64,000 bases of DNA from contig NC_080672.1 of NCBI RefSeq assembly GCF_030247195.1, positions 313,250,127 through 313,314,126 on the forward strand, in the 5' to 3' direction. Position 1 is the stretch's first letter. Every line of letters begins with the position of its first letter. Source of the stretch: Topomyia yanbarensis (Eukaryota > Arthropoda > Insecta > Diptera > Culicidae). A program made the translations under genes and the position numbers. Positions 24,736 through 35,584 of this stretch are shown here, in pieces. The notes beneath the pieces are model-generated. The model worked only from the letters and a program-made list of their open reading frames with translations. It had not been told where the DNA came from and ran no database searches.

Positions 24736-25269
24736 CCCTTAGAATACTTTTTATACACCAATCGATTGTAATTGATTTTGGCTACAATTTCTGAAAGAAC
24801 AAATTTTTATATTTTCTAAAAAAAAGCCAAAAATACGTATAAGCACAGAAATTTCATTTAGTGGGTAAATAACGTCGAATTCTAAGGGATCATCCCTTAG
24901 AATACTTTTTATACACCAATCGATTGTAATTGATTTCGGCTATAATTGTTGCAAGATAAACTTTTTATATTTTCTTTAAAAAAACGACAAAAATACGTAG
25001 AAGTACAGAAATTTCGTTTGATTGGCAAATAACTGCAAATTAAAAGGGATGACCTACACTATTTATACACCAATCTATTGTAATTGATGGCGGCTACAAT
25101 TTCTGAAAGAACAATTGTTTATATTTTCTCAAAAATTAGCCAAAAATACGTAGAAGTACGGAAATTCGCAGTTATGTGCCAATCAGACGAAATTTCTGTA
25201 CTTCTACGTATTTTTGTCGTTTTTTGGGAAAATATGAAAAGTTTATCTTGCAACAATTGTAGCTGAAAT
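24294..25269 (+). repeat. tandem array of ~155-bp units, inverting at its right end
   Basis: The anchor CAATCGATTGTAATTGAT and variants recurs at 24,294, 24,448, 24,601, 24,759, 24,917 and 25,071, giving periods of 154, 153, 158, 158 and 154. Each unit carries GGCTACAATTTCTGAAAGAA and ACGTAGAAGTACAGAAATTT or variants. Units 24,601-24,758 and 24,759-24,916 are identical. Near 25,180 the array turns: 25,182-25,269 is an inverted unit. Confidence 0.9.
24721..24745. repeat. 25-bp perfect palindrome, repeated at 24,879-24,903
   Basis: ATTCTAAGGGAT, one spacer base, then its exact reverse complement. It occurs in the two identical 158-bp units. The mirrored position in the right arm has only half of it (ATTCTAAGGGATGATT when reverse complemented), so it probably arose by a local inverted duplication in the left arm. 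Confidence 0.85.
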
Positions 25270-26348
25270 CAGAGTTGCACAAAATCATGATCATCACTTT
25301 TTCTTTAAAATGTACCGAAAGCTTCAGTCACAAATCAAAATGATCGTCTTTTTCAGTTGAGAGAACTTGAGCAACCGAAACTGAGCATAGTGAGTACCAA
25401 CAACAGTGACGAGGGAGAGTGAGAAAAAAAATGACGGGGCGCAGACAGCCGAGTCAAGTGACAACACACAATGATAATTTCTCTTTCCTTTTTGTCTACC
25501 ACGCGAATTCAACAAGCGTAGTTTTTATTCACTAAATAATCACCATATACGATTCAATCACTAGCCAGTGCTTATTGACCCTTCGCAATTGCCTTAAATT
25601 CGATCAAAATCATAGTACATACTGATAGTTAAACTTGAACATGTTGATAAACTTGAAAGTTACTTATAGCTTACATGCTCCTGAATTGGTAGTAATGCAT
25701 ATTGTTTTTTGACCTGGTTTACTGCAGAAATATTTATCAACAGACAGAGCATATTTTTAACTAACCAAACACATCAACATGATCAAAACACAACATATAT
25801 TTCTTTTGATTTCCTTGCATTTTAACCCTGCCTACTGTGTTTGGGTGCTCTAGACTGTGAATAAACAGAAGTTAGTTTTATGTTATTAGGGAATCCCATA
25901 GAATGTAGAATGAATATTATATGATTGAATATGACATTAAATGAGCAATTTACGTGGCTTACAACTCCTATCAAAACGGTGACGGAAAATGAAAGACAAT
26001 ATTTCTCAAACAATTTTCGGTTAGCAACCAAACCAATTGTTTAATAGATAATGTATTTGAACTATAATATTGAATTCAAGACTTGCATCGTGCAGAATTT
26101 AAAATTCCCTTTGCTTGGCCTAATGACAATAATTTTCAAAACTGACTGTCATCGAGAGGCTTCAGTCAAACTGAGTGAACAAAAGAGCGAAAAGACAGAA
26201 CATTTTTTTCGCAAAGGCACTCACGTAGTATGACTGACACTATATGGTGCTGTCACAGTGCGAGAACTTATACGGAAAGAGAGTCGAATATGAGTACTTG
26301 CGACTGTGTAGGAAGGTTTTCTGTTTACGGTTACCGAATGCAGCACTG
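25270..26348. mobile_element. hAT-like element inserted in the palindromic array
   Basis: The 1,079-bp segment starts CAGAGTTGCAC and ends GCAGCACTG (CAGTGCTGC from the right). It is flanked by a perfect 8-bp direct duplication GCTGAAAT at 25,262-25,269 and 26,349-26,356. Eight-base duplications and CAG-starting short inverted ends are typical of hAT transposons. Removing it rejoins an inverted ~155-bp unit of the host array. No transposase frame survives, so it is non-autonomous or an internally deleted copy. Confidence 0.85.
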
Positions 26349-26356
26349 GCTGAAAT

Positions 26357-26534
26357 CAATTACAATCGATTGGTATATATAAAAGTGTAGGCCATCACTT
26401 TGAATTTGACCTTATTTGCCAACTACATCAAATTTCCGTACTTCTACGTATTTTGTCTATTTTTTGAGAAAATATAAAAATGTGTTCTTTCAAAAATTGT
26501 AGCCGCGATCAATTACAATCGATTGGTGTATAAA
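26357..26534 (-). repeat. inverted ~155-bp array unit
   Basis: Reads CAATTACAATCGATTGGTAT then CTTCTACGTATTTTGTC, the reverse complement of the left-array unit, up to the insertion at 26,535. It continues beyond that insertion at 27,637. Confidence 0.85.
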
Positions 26535-27629
26535 AACCTGTTTTAATCCACCTAGCGGTGCAATTGTGCCTTTCTCATTTCTCTAAACTATGGCATGGAG
26601 GCTTTTTATGTTCAACATAATTGTGGAAATGTCCATTACATTCTTAGTACACTTTGCACTTATACACAATGGCATGCCAGCCACGAACTTGATGAGCTAC
26701 GTGTCGACGGTGAAACACTTGAAACAAAAAAATATCATACTCCATTAGCCTAATCAGCATTAGATCAATGTTATCTGCTTGCTAACTCATTTTGTCATGC
26801 GGGGATGGGTATGTGAGGAGGGCGAAAGTCCCATGAACGAACGACTCCCCAGCTTAAATTGGTATGCTTTGTAATATAGCGGTGGTTTAAAGATGATGGG
26901 GTTGAAAGGGAGGGGTATGAGGTGGTGGTCTGAGGGGTGATTTAAGGAGATTTTTAAAGGAGGGGAGTGAACAGTAGAGGGGGAGTGTAACCCCTCTCCG
27001 TAAACCATCAACTACGCCCCTGTTAAAATCCAGAAACCTTATGCGAGTCGAAAAAAAATTTGGCCGGGATTAGGTTGACGTTTTTCAGAGTGATTGCATA
27101 ACCTTTCTATATGAGAAAGGCAAAAATGTGCAAAATCCAAAAAAGTGAATCTTCGTCAAACTTTTTTCGTGTTTGCATCAAATCTCGACGTTTTATGCAC
27201 CTTGAATACATTTAGCATCAAAAATAAAAATTCTATTTTTAATTTTTCCTATAGTTTTTATGAGAAATTTCTGTGTAGCCGCACTCTGAAACCCGTAATT
27301 CCGGAACCAAAATTCCGATCGATCCAAAATTCAATAGCAGCCGATGGGAAGGTTGCACCTTTCATTTGAGACTAAGTTTGGGCAAATCGGTCCAGCCATC
27401 TCTGAGAAAAATGAGTGACATTATTTGACACATACGCACATACATACACACACACACATACACCCACACATACACACACATACATACACACATACACACA
27501 CACATACAGACTTTTTCCGATCTCGACGAACTGAGTCGAATGGGATATGACACTCGGCCCTCCGGGCCGAGATTAGGTTGACGTTTTTCAGAGTGATTGC
27601 ATAACCTTTCTATATGAGAAAGGCAAAAA
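26535..27629. mobile_element. interspersed repeat (TGCCTTTCTC...GAGAAAGGCA family), short copy
   Basis: Starts AACCTGTTTTAATCCACC with TGCCTTTCTCAT near 26,568 and ends ATGAGAAAGGCAAAAA. It is flanked by a 7-bp direct duplication GTATAAA (26,528-26,534 and 27,630-27,636). The inverted motif TGCCTTTCTC/GAGAAAGGCA near the ends suggests a TIR element. An internal copy of the right end (GATTAGGTTGACGTTTTTC...GAGAAAGGCA) at 27,068-27,126 shows recombination or a nested insertion. 27,290-27,560 has a CCGGAACC...ACTAAGTTTGG module, a (CA)n tract (27,425-27,510) and a GGCCCTCCGGGCC block, all shared with the copy at 61.7-63.1 kb. The G-rich part 26,800-27,000 is not in the other copy. Confidence 0.75.
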
Positions 27630-27636
27630 GTATAAA

Positions 27637-28895
27637 TCATCCCTTAGAATTCGACGTTATTTACCCACTAAATGAAATTTCTGTACTTGTACGTATTTTT
27701 GGCTATTTTTTTGAGAAAATATAAAAATTTGTTCTTTCAGAAATTGTAGCCAAAATCAATCACAAACGATTGGTGTATAAATTGCATAGGTGATAGCTTT
27801 GAATACTTGAAGTTATTTGTCAACTAAATGAAATTACTGTAGTTCTACGTACTTTTGTCTGTTTTTTGAGAAAATATAAAAATTGTTCTTCCAGAAATTG
27901 TAACCAAAATCAATTAAAATCGATTGGTATATAAAAAGGTATAGGCCATCGCTTTGAATTCGACGTTATTTGCGAACTAAATGAAATTTCTGTACTTCTA
28001 CGTACTTTTGGCTATTTTTTGAGAAAATATAAAAATGTCTTTTTTCAGAAATTGTAGCCGCCATCAGTTACAATCGATTGGTGTATTAAAATGTATAGGT
28101 CATCGCTTCAAATTTGAAGTTATATGACGAATATTTTAAAATTCTGAACTTCTTCGTATTTACTGAATCGTCCTAACACACTCTATTATTTAGTAACTTA
28201 CATACAATATTGTGTTTCTCCACGTTTGTGCAAACATTTTGATATAATAATATCCATGTATAATATGTAGAACTAACAGGTAATTTTCAAACCGTAAAAC
28301 TAACAAGTCGCAAAGAATTTCAATGCCGTATGCCACGTACATTGTAAAAATCTTATCTCCTAAAAACTCGAAAAAGTATAGTAATTTTTGAAAATATACT
28401 ATTTATTGCATATATTACAAGTCTAGAAGCTCTAAGGATTGCATTGGTGTAAGGAAAATTGAAATTGGTTGACAAATGGTCGTGATACGATTGTTTGAAC
28501 AGAAAAACTCATTTCGTCTGCACTGACTCTCAATTACTTTTTTTACAATTCCTTCAGATATACAAATTTGTTTTCCATCATTCTTTGTTCACTGTTTTTA
28601 TAAAAAAAATACCTATCCAATGGTGAAAAAAAAAATTAAAATTAGTAAGCAAACAGCTAAGATATGGCAAGTCAAAGAAGCGTTCCCATTTTTTTTCTCA
28701 CCGACTTTGTTATACTCTTTTTACTGTAACTTACGGTAGACAACTTTATTCTACTATTTTTTTTATTTGACGTATTCACAAAAGACATATCTTTCTATTG
28801 GTGAAGACAGATTTGAAATCGATTATGTAACGGCTGAGATATGACCGGTCAAAGTAAGCGTTCCCATTTTTTTTACCCCCTTGGTATTCCGAGTG
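27637..28895 (-). repeat. right inverted arm of the 23.4-28.9 kb element
   Basis: Mirror of 23,442-24,735, ending CCCCCTTGGTATTCCGAGTG next to TTAA. It carries three inverted ~155-bp units (anchors ATCAATCACAAACGATTGG, ATCAATTAAAATCGATTGG, ATCAGTTACAATCGATTGG) and the same ~175-bp outer repeats. Confidence 0.85.
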
Positions 28896-28899
28896 TTAA

Positions 28900-29560
28900 T
28901 ACTAAAGGACTTCCATTCACTACGGACGGACCCAGGTACTGGTTCTGATCCAGAGACTGGACTGGTATGGCCCAGATCCCAGATAAATCGCCACAGACAT
29001 CTGGATATCTGTTCAAAGCATCCTAACGAATACGAGAATCTTCTTTGAACAATCCAACCTACCTAGTCAAATTATCCGGGATTTGGTTTCTGTCAGAATA
29101 TCGGCAAACGCCAGCCTGCATTCTGGCTGGTTTGACACAGTAATAACACAATCAAAGGAGTCTTCTGGATTGCCCCACATACGCAAAGAGCCGAAGTTCA
29201 CATATAATGAAAAACCGTTTGATTGTGTGATGCAAATACGTGTACAGTTTGTCATTCCACCACTTGTTGTCTTTTGGGAAAGATTGGTCCGTGATCTAAA
29301 TGTGCATTTGCATGGTATATTGTCCAGAAAGAAAAATATTAGGCAACAGAATCTTCCCTATAGGATTTTGGGTGTATAAGACATATTGCACTGTCTCTTG
29401 GTGTCTCCTCAATTAATGTGTAATACATTTTGAGCGCAAAAGGAAAATTAAGTTTTAAACATCTTGCATCATTCTGGTGAGCTTTAATACTTATTTGACT
29501 AATTTTTTCGATAGTACGTGAAGGGTTTTCTGTATCTGCATAGATATTTTTTTCGAGAGT
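28900..29560. other. no supported gene
   Basis: Overlapping frames on opposite strands at 29,067-29,379 are open but unrecognised. No splice or family evidence supports them. Confidence 0.3.
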
Positions 29561-29960
29561 TGTCCTACTGGTACTGTAGAGCTAGGGCCCCAAAGGGCTC
29601 CGCCTTCAGAACTCACTCACTACAATTGCAGACGAGACGGGAAATGTCGCCTACTAAAACACTGCTGAAAACCAATTGTAACGGGGTCATGATTCTGAAT
29701 GAGATATTCATTCTACCGTTCAGATATGTGTGGGCGTAGGAACTTCACGATAGCATGTATGATCGCGAAGGGCTCAAGCGTTTGTAAGTTAGCGTGTTCG
29801 ACCGCGTGGACGTTTGTGTCGCATATGCTACCGTATATATATAACTTCGCGCCTATAAATTTGATTTCATAATCCGGTGTCCAAACTCATATTCGCGCGT
29901 GTTCTTGGATGATCGCGCGGATCGTGTATCTGATACTTAATTTTCAGTGTACGATTCAGA
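29560..29960. repeat. diverged dispersed repeat, LTR-like, copy 3
   Basis: GTAGAGCT..., then ACTCACTACAATTGCAGACG at about 29,615, then GATCGCGAAGGGCTCAAGCG at 29,760 and GTTTGTGTCGCATATGCTA. These blocks and their order match 2.59-3.4 kb. Confidence 0.45.
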
Positions 29961-30550
29961 TGCTAGAAAAATTAGAGTTCTACCGTATTTCTTTATTGAT
30001 CATCTGATCTGGTTGGACCTAATGAATATCTGGATGGGGAAAAGTCAATTTGAGTGAAACGTCAACTCTTCTCAAATTGGCACCCACATTTTTTCAATTA
30101 CATGTATTATACAAAACATAATAACGCAATAAAGTAGACAAAAAAGCAAAAACATAAAAGAAAAGCAGCAAATAAAAATAAAGATTAAAATGTGGTAAGG
30201 CTGAAACTCTTAAATAGCCAGTTCTTGAAGGTGGTGGAAGACACGTTCAAATCAAAATCCGCGAACACTTCGTTGAATGTGGCAGACATGAAGCGAATCG
30301 GATCATGACCGTACAGGGAGTTCCTATGCTCCAACTGCAAAACACTGACGGAGCACACATTCCGGTGCTTAGATGTGGAGTTGATCCAATAATTCCGACG
30401 TATCTAAATCTCCTAGAAGAACCTTGTCGACGAAAAAAGCTTGAACTACTCTTCTTCTCGTTTCAAATGTGTGTAGTGTAGACCTAATTACGTACAACGG
30501 TCTTCGTATGGTGGAAGATTAATAGGGTTCTGCTGCAGAAAGCGTCTTAA

Positions 30551-30745
30551 GGTTGCACAGAGAATGCGCAAAATTCGCAAACGAAAAAAGCAGTTTTTTC
30601 CACACCGTATGTCAGATCTTCATAAAAATCAATCAGCGTGTGTAGAATGTTGTTACAGTGCTGATTGATTTTTATGAAGATCTGACATACGGTGTGGAAA
30701 AAAAACTGCTTTTTTCGTTGAATTTTGCGCATTCTCTGTGCAACC
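30551..30745. mobile_element. TTAA-flanked hairpin MITE
   Basis: TTAA at 30,547-30,550 and 30,746-30,749 flank 195 bp that fold on themselves. Both ends read GGTTGCACAGAGAATGCGCA inward, and arms of about 90 bp include CCACACCGTATGTCAGATCT and ATAAAAATCAATCAGC. The same family occurs at 63,239-63,464. Confidence 0.85.
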
Positions 30746-30770
30746 TTAATGCATAACGATCGAATTTACT

Positions 30771-31145
30771 TCAAACTGCTTTTATTCTTGGTATCCATGT
30801 TGTTTGATATGGACACCACAGTATGGAGCTAGATTCCAATATCGACCGTACCAATTCGAAGTACAATGAGCGGAGACATAGAAGGTCGTTGAATTCATTC
30901 AAAATTTTAAAAATGAATCCCATCTGGCAGATTGCCTTGTTAATAATAAACTCGAAATGAGGTCGAAAAGTAAATGCAGAATCCAAAGTGACTTCGGTTG
31001 TAATACACGCTTAAGATGCTGATCTCCAATACAGTAGTCGTGTGATACGATATTACACTATACATGATGGTAATACTGTAGCTAGATCATTGATAAAGAG
31101 TGTGAGTGGGCCCAAATTACTTCCTTCGAGTTGTTCGAAAAGGAA
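30771..31145 (-). pseudogene. LINE reverse-transcriptase fragment
   Basis: On the minus strand, GSNLGPLTLFINDL (31,135-31,090) is the conserved GS.LGPL.F..FINDL block that follows the RT thumb in Jockey-type LINEs. After a frameshift and a gap, LDSAFTFRPHFEFIINKA, LGFIFK-like IFKILNEF and LVRSILESSSILWCPYQ (30,986-30,775) match the RT C-terminal region. The catalytic YADD block between them is missing or too decayed to read. It is a broken fragment with frameshifts and cannot be functional. Confidence 0.8.
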
Positions 31146-32048
31146 GAAGAGAACACACATCCAATTTTTACTACAAGTTTTTGGTCTCTTATAGAGTTTT
31201 TGATTGAAGAAACTGGTGTAGTTCTTTGCACTGAAATTGCACTTTTCTTGCAGAAGTGTTGTCAAAACACCGACACCATGTTCCATTGATAGGAACTGCA
31301 ATAAAAAGTGCAATTCCAGTGCAATTTCGGGGCAGAGATTTGGCACCGAAAAATTTGTCGGTGGAGCCAGTGCACTCACTAATACCTTCATACGGATTGT
31401 ATAAAACACAAACGTCAAAACCGAAATTCAAAATAGAAGCTATTCAATGATATGGTATGTTATTATTTAATATTAATAATAATTTGATGATATGGTTTTA
31501 ATATTAAATATTCTCTCCACAGATATAAAATGATTACGTTGCAATGTAATTAATTCAACCGCTTTACGATCGGATCGTAACTGCTGCTGCTGATTTTGAA
31601 GGCAAAGAAGTAGCAGATACTATTGTCAACTACATTCGCCTCTTCCGGCTGTTCCAAAAATTGCGAATCAAACCTTATCTGGATGTTCTTGTCATTGGTG
31701 GAGAAAAATGTTTTGTATTCCTAAATTTACTACTTTCAATAGTTGCGGAACATCTGCGCCCACCTTCATACAACGTAGCGAGTTCCCATTGTTGACATGA
31801 ATAGAAAAATAAATTATCCGGAATGATACTGTAATATTGCTGATACTCTTGAGATAATCCTGCACTCAGTTGCTCGAATGAGCATGGTACCGGCTTGGAG
31901 GAAGTGTTAAATCATATTCTGCAATTAAAGAACCATGTACGATGAAATGTAGTGAACCTAAACCGAAACGTAAACATAGCTACTAAAATCTGCATCATCC
32001 GGACATTTATCTGCACAACGTACAATTCTGTTATGCCCTTCGGTGGTA
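31146..32048. other. no supported gene; one coding-like frame at 31,550-31,795
   Basis: The plus-strand frame 31,550-31,795 (TTA after a stop, to TGA at 31,793-31,795) reads like protein (DFEGKEVADTIVNYIRLF..., PYLDVLVIGGEKCFVF), but it has no ATG and I do not recognise it. It could be an exon relic or TE piece. 31,440-31,510 is a simple AT block. Confidence 0.3.
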
Positions 32049-32056
32049 CTTGTAAC

Positions 32057-32619
32057 CAGGGATGCCAACGGTACCGATAAACTACATTTTTTTCGATATA
32101 TTTACATTTGCACAAGCCGTACAGCCCGCTACAGCGACGCATCACTACAGCTCTTGCCAGAACAGTAGTCAAACCGAGTACATTTTGCCGTACAGCAGTA
32201 GAATACATTTTTGTTTTGCTGCTGTACTTCGACTGCTCGGTGAGAGTGTGGCGTAGTAAAGTTTGTTCTCTCGCTTTGTACATTTTTCTCTGCATAGTCA
32301 AAGGGAGAGTCCCGCACACGAAAGCGTTGATGCCGGCCGTGGCGTAAATGAGCCGCATTCATTGTAGTCATTTTTGAATAAAAATATTAAAAAGATTGAA
32401 AATATTAAAAAATGTAAAATAAGGAAAGCGAAGCTGTACCGCTCGCGTCTGGTGGCTGTACTGGGGACAGTAGTTTTCTGTCATGTTACTGCTTTACACA
32501 CAGGCAGCCGTACAGCGCTGGGCGTCCTGCACTAGCGAATGACAGCAGCATCGAGAGAGAAATGAGAATGTAGGCAGAAAAATTACAGCCGTGGAAAAGG
32601 TAGGCATTTTGCATCCTTG
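32057..32619. mobile_element. hAT-like MITE with 8-bp duplication
   Basis: Starts CAGGGATGCCAACGGTACC; the right end reads CAAGGATGCAAAATGCC when reverse complemented. The perfect 8-bp duplication CTTGTAAC lies at 32,049-32,056 and 32,620-32,627. The 563-bp interior has CTGTAC/GTACAG-rich blocks in both orientations (for example GCCGTACAGC near 32,118 and 32,507), as expected of sub-terminal transposase sites. Open frames inside overlap in several frames and are not taken as genes. Confidence 0.8.
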
Positions 32620-32627
32620 CTTGTAAC

Positions 32628-33720
32628 TCTCCTGATAAAGCACATCGGAAAAAACCGTTTAATCCGTGAGGCAAATAATTATGTTTATTACATACATACG
32701 CAATGGTTTGTCCAAAAAAAAGTGACTGTGCTTCCTGATGATCGGTCGATGGTACTCCGAAAGCGACCTTGCGATGTTCATAGGTCAAAATTATTCGCAA
32801 ATCAAGACCGGTGTCCAGCTGGCATGTTGTTTACATGTCCAGCACACCGGTCTTGGATTACAACAGTTGTGTCACACTTTGCAATGAAACTCACGAGCTC
32901 GCTCTTCTGATGGATTTAAAAAATGCCTAACGTGATGAAAATTGGTAATCATGCATTTATAGCTGTCCACAGACGAGGAAATATTCAAATTAAATAATCA
33001 CTGGATTTTTTCAAACTATTTACATGCGACAACAGCAACAGCGTGTCTTATATGTGGAAAGTTCAGGGTCGTTGGCTTAAGCGTTCAAAAGTTGTGACTG
33101 ACCGGTAGTTGAGGTCGGAACCATATCTGTACCCGAAGCGAAGCTGATGAAGAAATTATGCAAGAGTAACAGCGGGGATAACAAGAAATTAAATTCTACA
33201 GAGCAGTGTCATGAACACCAATCACATTTACTTCCACAGTATGATCTGCGCGACCACTATTAGATTTAAAAACAACGAAAATCGCAATGGATTGGCGAAT
33301 AATGACTAACGAGTATCATTCATTTGACACAATTCCGATTTTATTCTACTGACAAACATTTTCATTTTTTGTTTAATGGTTTAATTAATAAATAATAAAA
33401 TGTGGTGCACTGTTTTCCCGAAAACTGTTCATAAGTGCATACGCTTAGATTAACATCGTAATGCCCTTTTCTGTCTCATCTCCAGTTAACTTGATCCATA
33501 GCCGGTCGTTGCCAGCAAAGTATTCTGACGACATGCGCAATTCACTGCAGCCGACCAATTTTCGCCGAGCGTACGGGGTGTTGATAGCTCTGTTTTGAAA
33601 GCAGAGAGTAGAACTGGTAGTCATTCTGTTGTATAACGGATAGAAAATATATTGAGTATACTTCGTTTAGTGCAACAGTACAATCCAGGCAAGATTCGAT
33701 AGTAGCAATAAAACTGATAA
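32628..33720. other. no supported gene
   Basis: A short near-palindromic segment at 32,795-32,860 (CAAATCAAGACCGGTGTCCA mirrored by ACACCGGTCTTGGATT) suggests a small foldback. Otherwise nothing is recognised. Confidence 0.3.
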
Positions 33721-33727
33721 TTTAATT

Positions 33728-34076
33728 TTTTCTTGTTTATTTGACACGGTTCAATGCTTTAGCATAACTGAGCCGTGGGTCTTTTATGATTTATACAACT
33801 GTCTTATGATTTTTACAACCATCCGGTCGTGTTCACGCAGATTGCTGCTGTGTATTGAGATCCTCTTCCTTGGTGGTGAAACATCAGGTGCGTCGTCGTC
33901 GTTGTTACTTCGCTGTTGGTACTTGGTTTAGTGGTACTGGGCCCGATCGTTGTTGAACTGGTGTTTTTTACTGCCCGGTCCGCAGGTGTTGGTTTAACAA
34001 CCGGTTGTGGTTTAGCATACGGCTTTGATCGTAACAGGTGTAATATTCTTAGCAGAATATGTGCATAGTTTTCCAT
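33728..34076 (-). pseudogene. LINE fragment: Thr-rich gag-like piece joined to LINE 3' tail
   Basis: Read on the minus strand, a Thr/Pro/Ser-rich stretch (STTIGPSTTKPSTNSEV, TTTTT) is followed after a stop by DPRLSYAKALNRVK and an A-rich end (33,728-33,740). The tail matches EPRLSCANALGLVK at the end of the plus-strand ORF1 copy near 7.4 kb. As there, gag-like sequence lies directly before the tail. It may be a separate ORF1-plus-tail copy or the 3' end of the degenerate LINE at 34.3-36.5 kb. Confidence 0.5.
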
Positions 34077-35584
34077 GGTGTAGCGGCTGATCAGTGATCA
34101 CACTATTGCCGAAAATATTGTGGAATGATTTTGTAAATAAACAAACATCAGCTGTTAATTGACAGCTCGGGCATCTACACGCACACATTCAAGTCTGCAC
34201 TCGATTTGCACTGGCATGTTCCATTGGCACCGTGCCAGTGGAAAACACCGGCGCGGTGTCAGTGCCATCAATCGAAAACCCTATCAGATACGATTCGAGT
34301 AAACGAATCAGATCGAAATACACTCAAATTTCAACCGCTTCAAAAGCATTGCGTCATCAACTCTGTCGAATGCTGATATCAAGTCGATATATACAGTGTC
34401 GATCTGAGCACCAGCATGCATATTACGTAAGCAGAATGGAATCAGAATGAAACGAACTGAGCGAGATTCTTGGAGGTTGATCTTTTTGAGATGAATTTAT
34501 GTTGATCAGGAGAAATATAGCTATGACAGAATGCAGAGAGCTCATGATCTCAAAAACTTTAGAGCGGGCACACAACGATCCTCTGTAATTTTCAACATTT
34601 CGGCGATCTCCTTTTATGAACACAGGAAACGTAATTGACCTTTTCCAGCCGGAAGGATAGTAACACTGCCTGGAGGATCTGGTGAATAGAGTTGTCAACG
34701 GTAAAATCAATGCATCCGCGCATTTTTTGAGAACACATGATGGAATGCCGTCATGACCAGGAGTGACTGAATATTCTAGCTTGCAGATTGCTGCTATAAC
34801 CTGCCGATCTGTAACAGTGAAACTTCTCAAAGGACAAATATTTGATGGAGTGTCTCTACAAGCATGCGCAATTTTATCAGGAGATGAAATAATTTCATTG
34901 AATGCTCTTTTTAAGGGAGTGGCGTATAAGTCATACTTCTCCGAAGCCAGACTACCAGTCTGCTTCTTCAAAAACGTATCAGTTGTCCTTTCGCTTGGAG
35001 TTCACGAATTTTTAAAACTGGGAATATTGCGCAGGTATTGTTGTGTTCGAATGGAGCAGCGTTTGTAAAAGAAAAGGTTACAGGATCGATAATTATTACT
35101 CGCTAGCGCAAAACGATACTTGGCAAAGCAACAGCGTGTACGGCAATACAATCGAAGTGCCTTGGCTCTGGGTCGTTTAAGATGTCGTAGATGGGCATTA
35201 CCCCACGGTGGCTTACGAGCTGGCCTACGCAGAGGAACATCATTAGCCATGAGCGTATTAATCATGGTGGTGAAATATTCAACGGCATAGTCATTATCGT
35301 CCGTATGCTCAAGTGAATGCCAATCTGTATGAAGGAGTGCTGATCCAATTCCCATGAAATTAGCTCTGTGAATGTCAACATTAAGATCATTCGGGATATC
35401 CGAAAAAAACGGAAAAATAACAGATTTCGACAGAAAGATATTAACTTCTGCGTGAGGATGATTTGAATCAATCACAAAAATAGATTCAGCAGGTCCGTGG
35501 ATCTGACTGTCGGCTAGTGCTGTTTCATTCAATAAGGCAAAGTCCAGGATACAACCGTAACGATTTTCCATGCTATTAATTTGT

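Larger units (their letters stand above)
23442..28895. mobile_element. large TTAA-flanked palindromic (foldback) element
   Basis: TTAA at 23,438-23,441 and 28,896-28,899 flank a 5,454-bp segment. Both ends read CACTCGGAATACCAAGGGGG going inward. The inverted similarity continues inward for about 1.3 kb: 23,442-24,735 against 27,637-28,895, including the blocks GACCGGTCATATCTCAGCCG and GATATGGCAAGTCAAAGAAG (and their complements). Inside lie tandem ~155-bp units that point right on the left side and left on the right side, so the whole is a palindrome. Two later insertions interrupt it (25,270-26,348 and 26,535-27,629). Without them and their duplications the element would be 3,265 bp. No transposase is encoded. 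The TTAA sites suggest piggyBac-type mobilisation; the interior looks like a satellite array captured between TIRs. Confidence 0.85.

Noticed and set aside
27362..27640. Cys/Val-rich minus-strand frame
   Set aside because: Translation of the (CA)n microsatellite inside the interspersed repeat; the same artefact occurs at 62,858-63,145.
29083..29379. 98-codon plus-strand frame
   Set aside because: Overlaps an equally open minus-strand frame; no recognised motif.
32062..32371. Four overlapping frames within the hAT-like MITE
   Set aside because: All lie in a non-coding MITE between perfect 8-bp duplications; none resembles a transposase.
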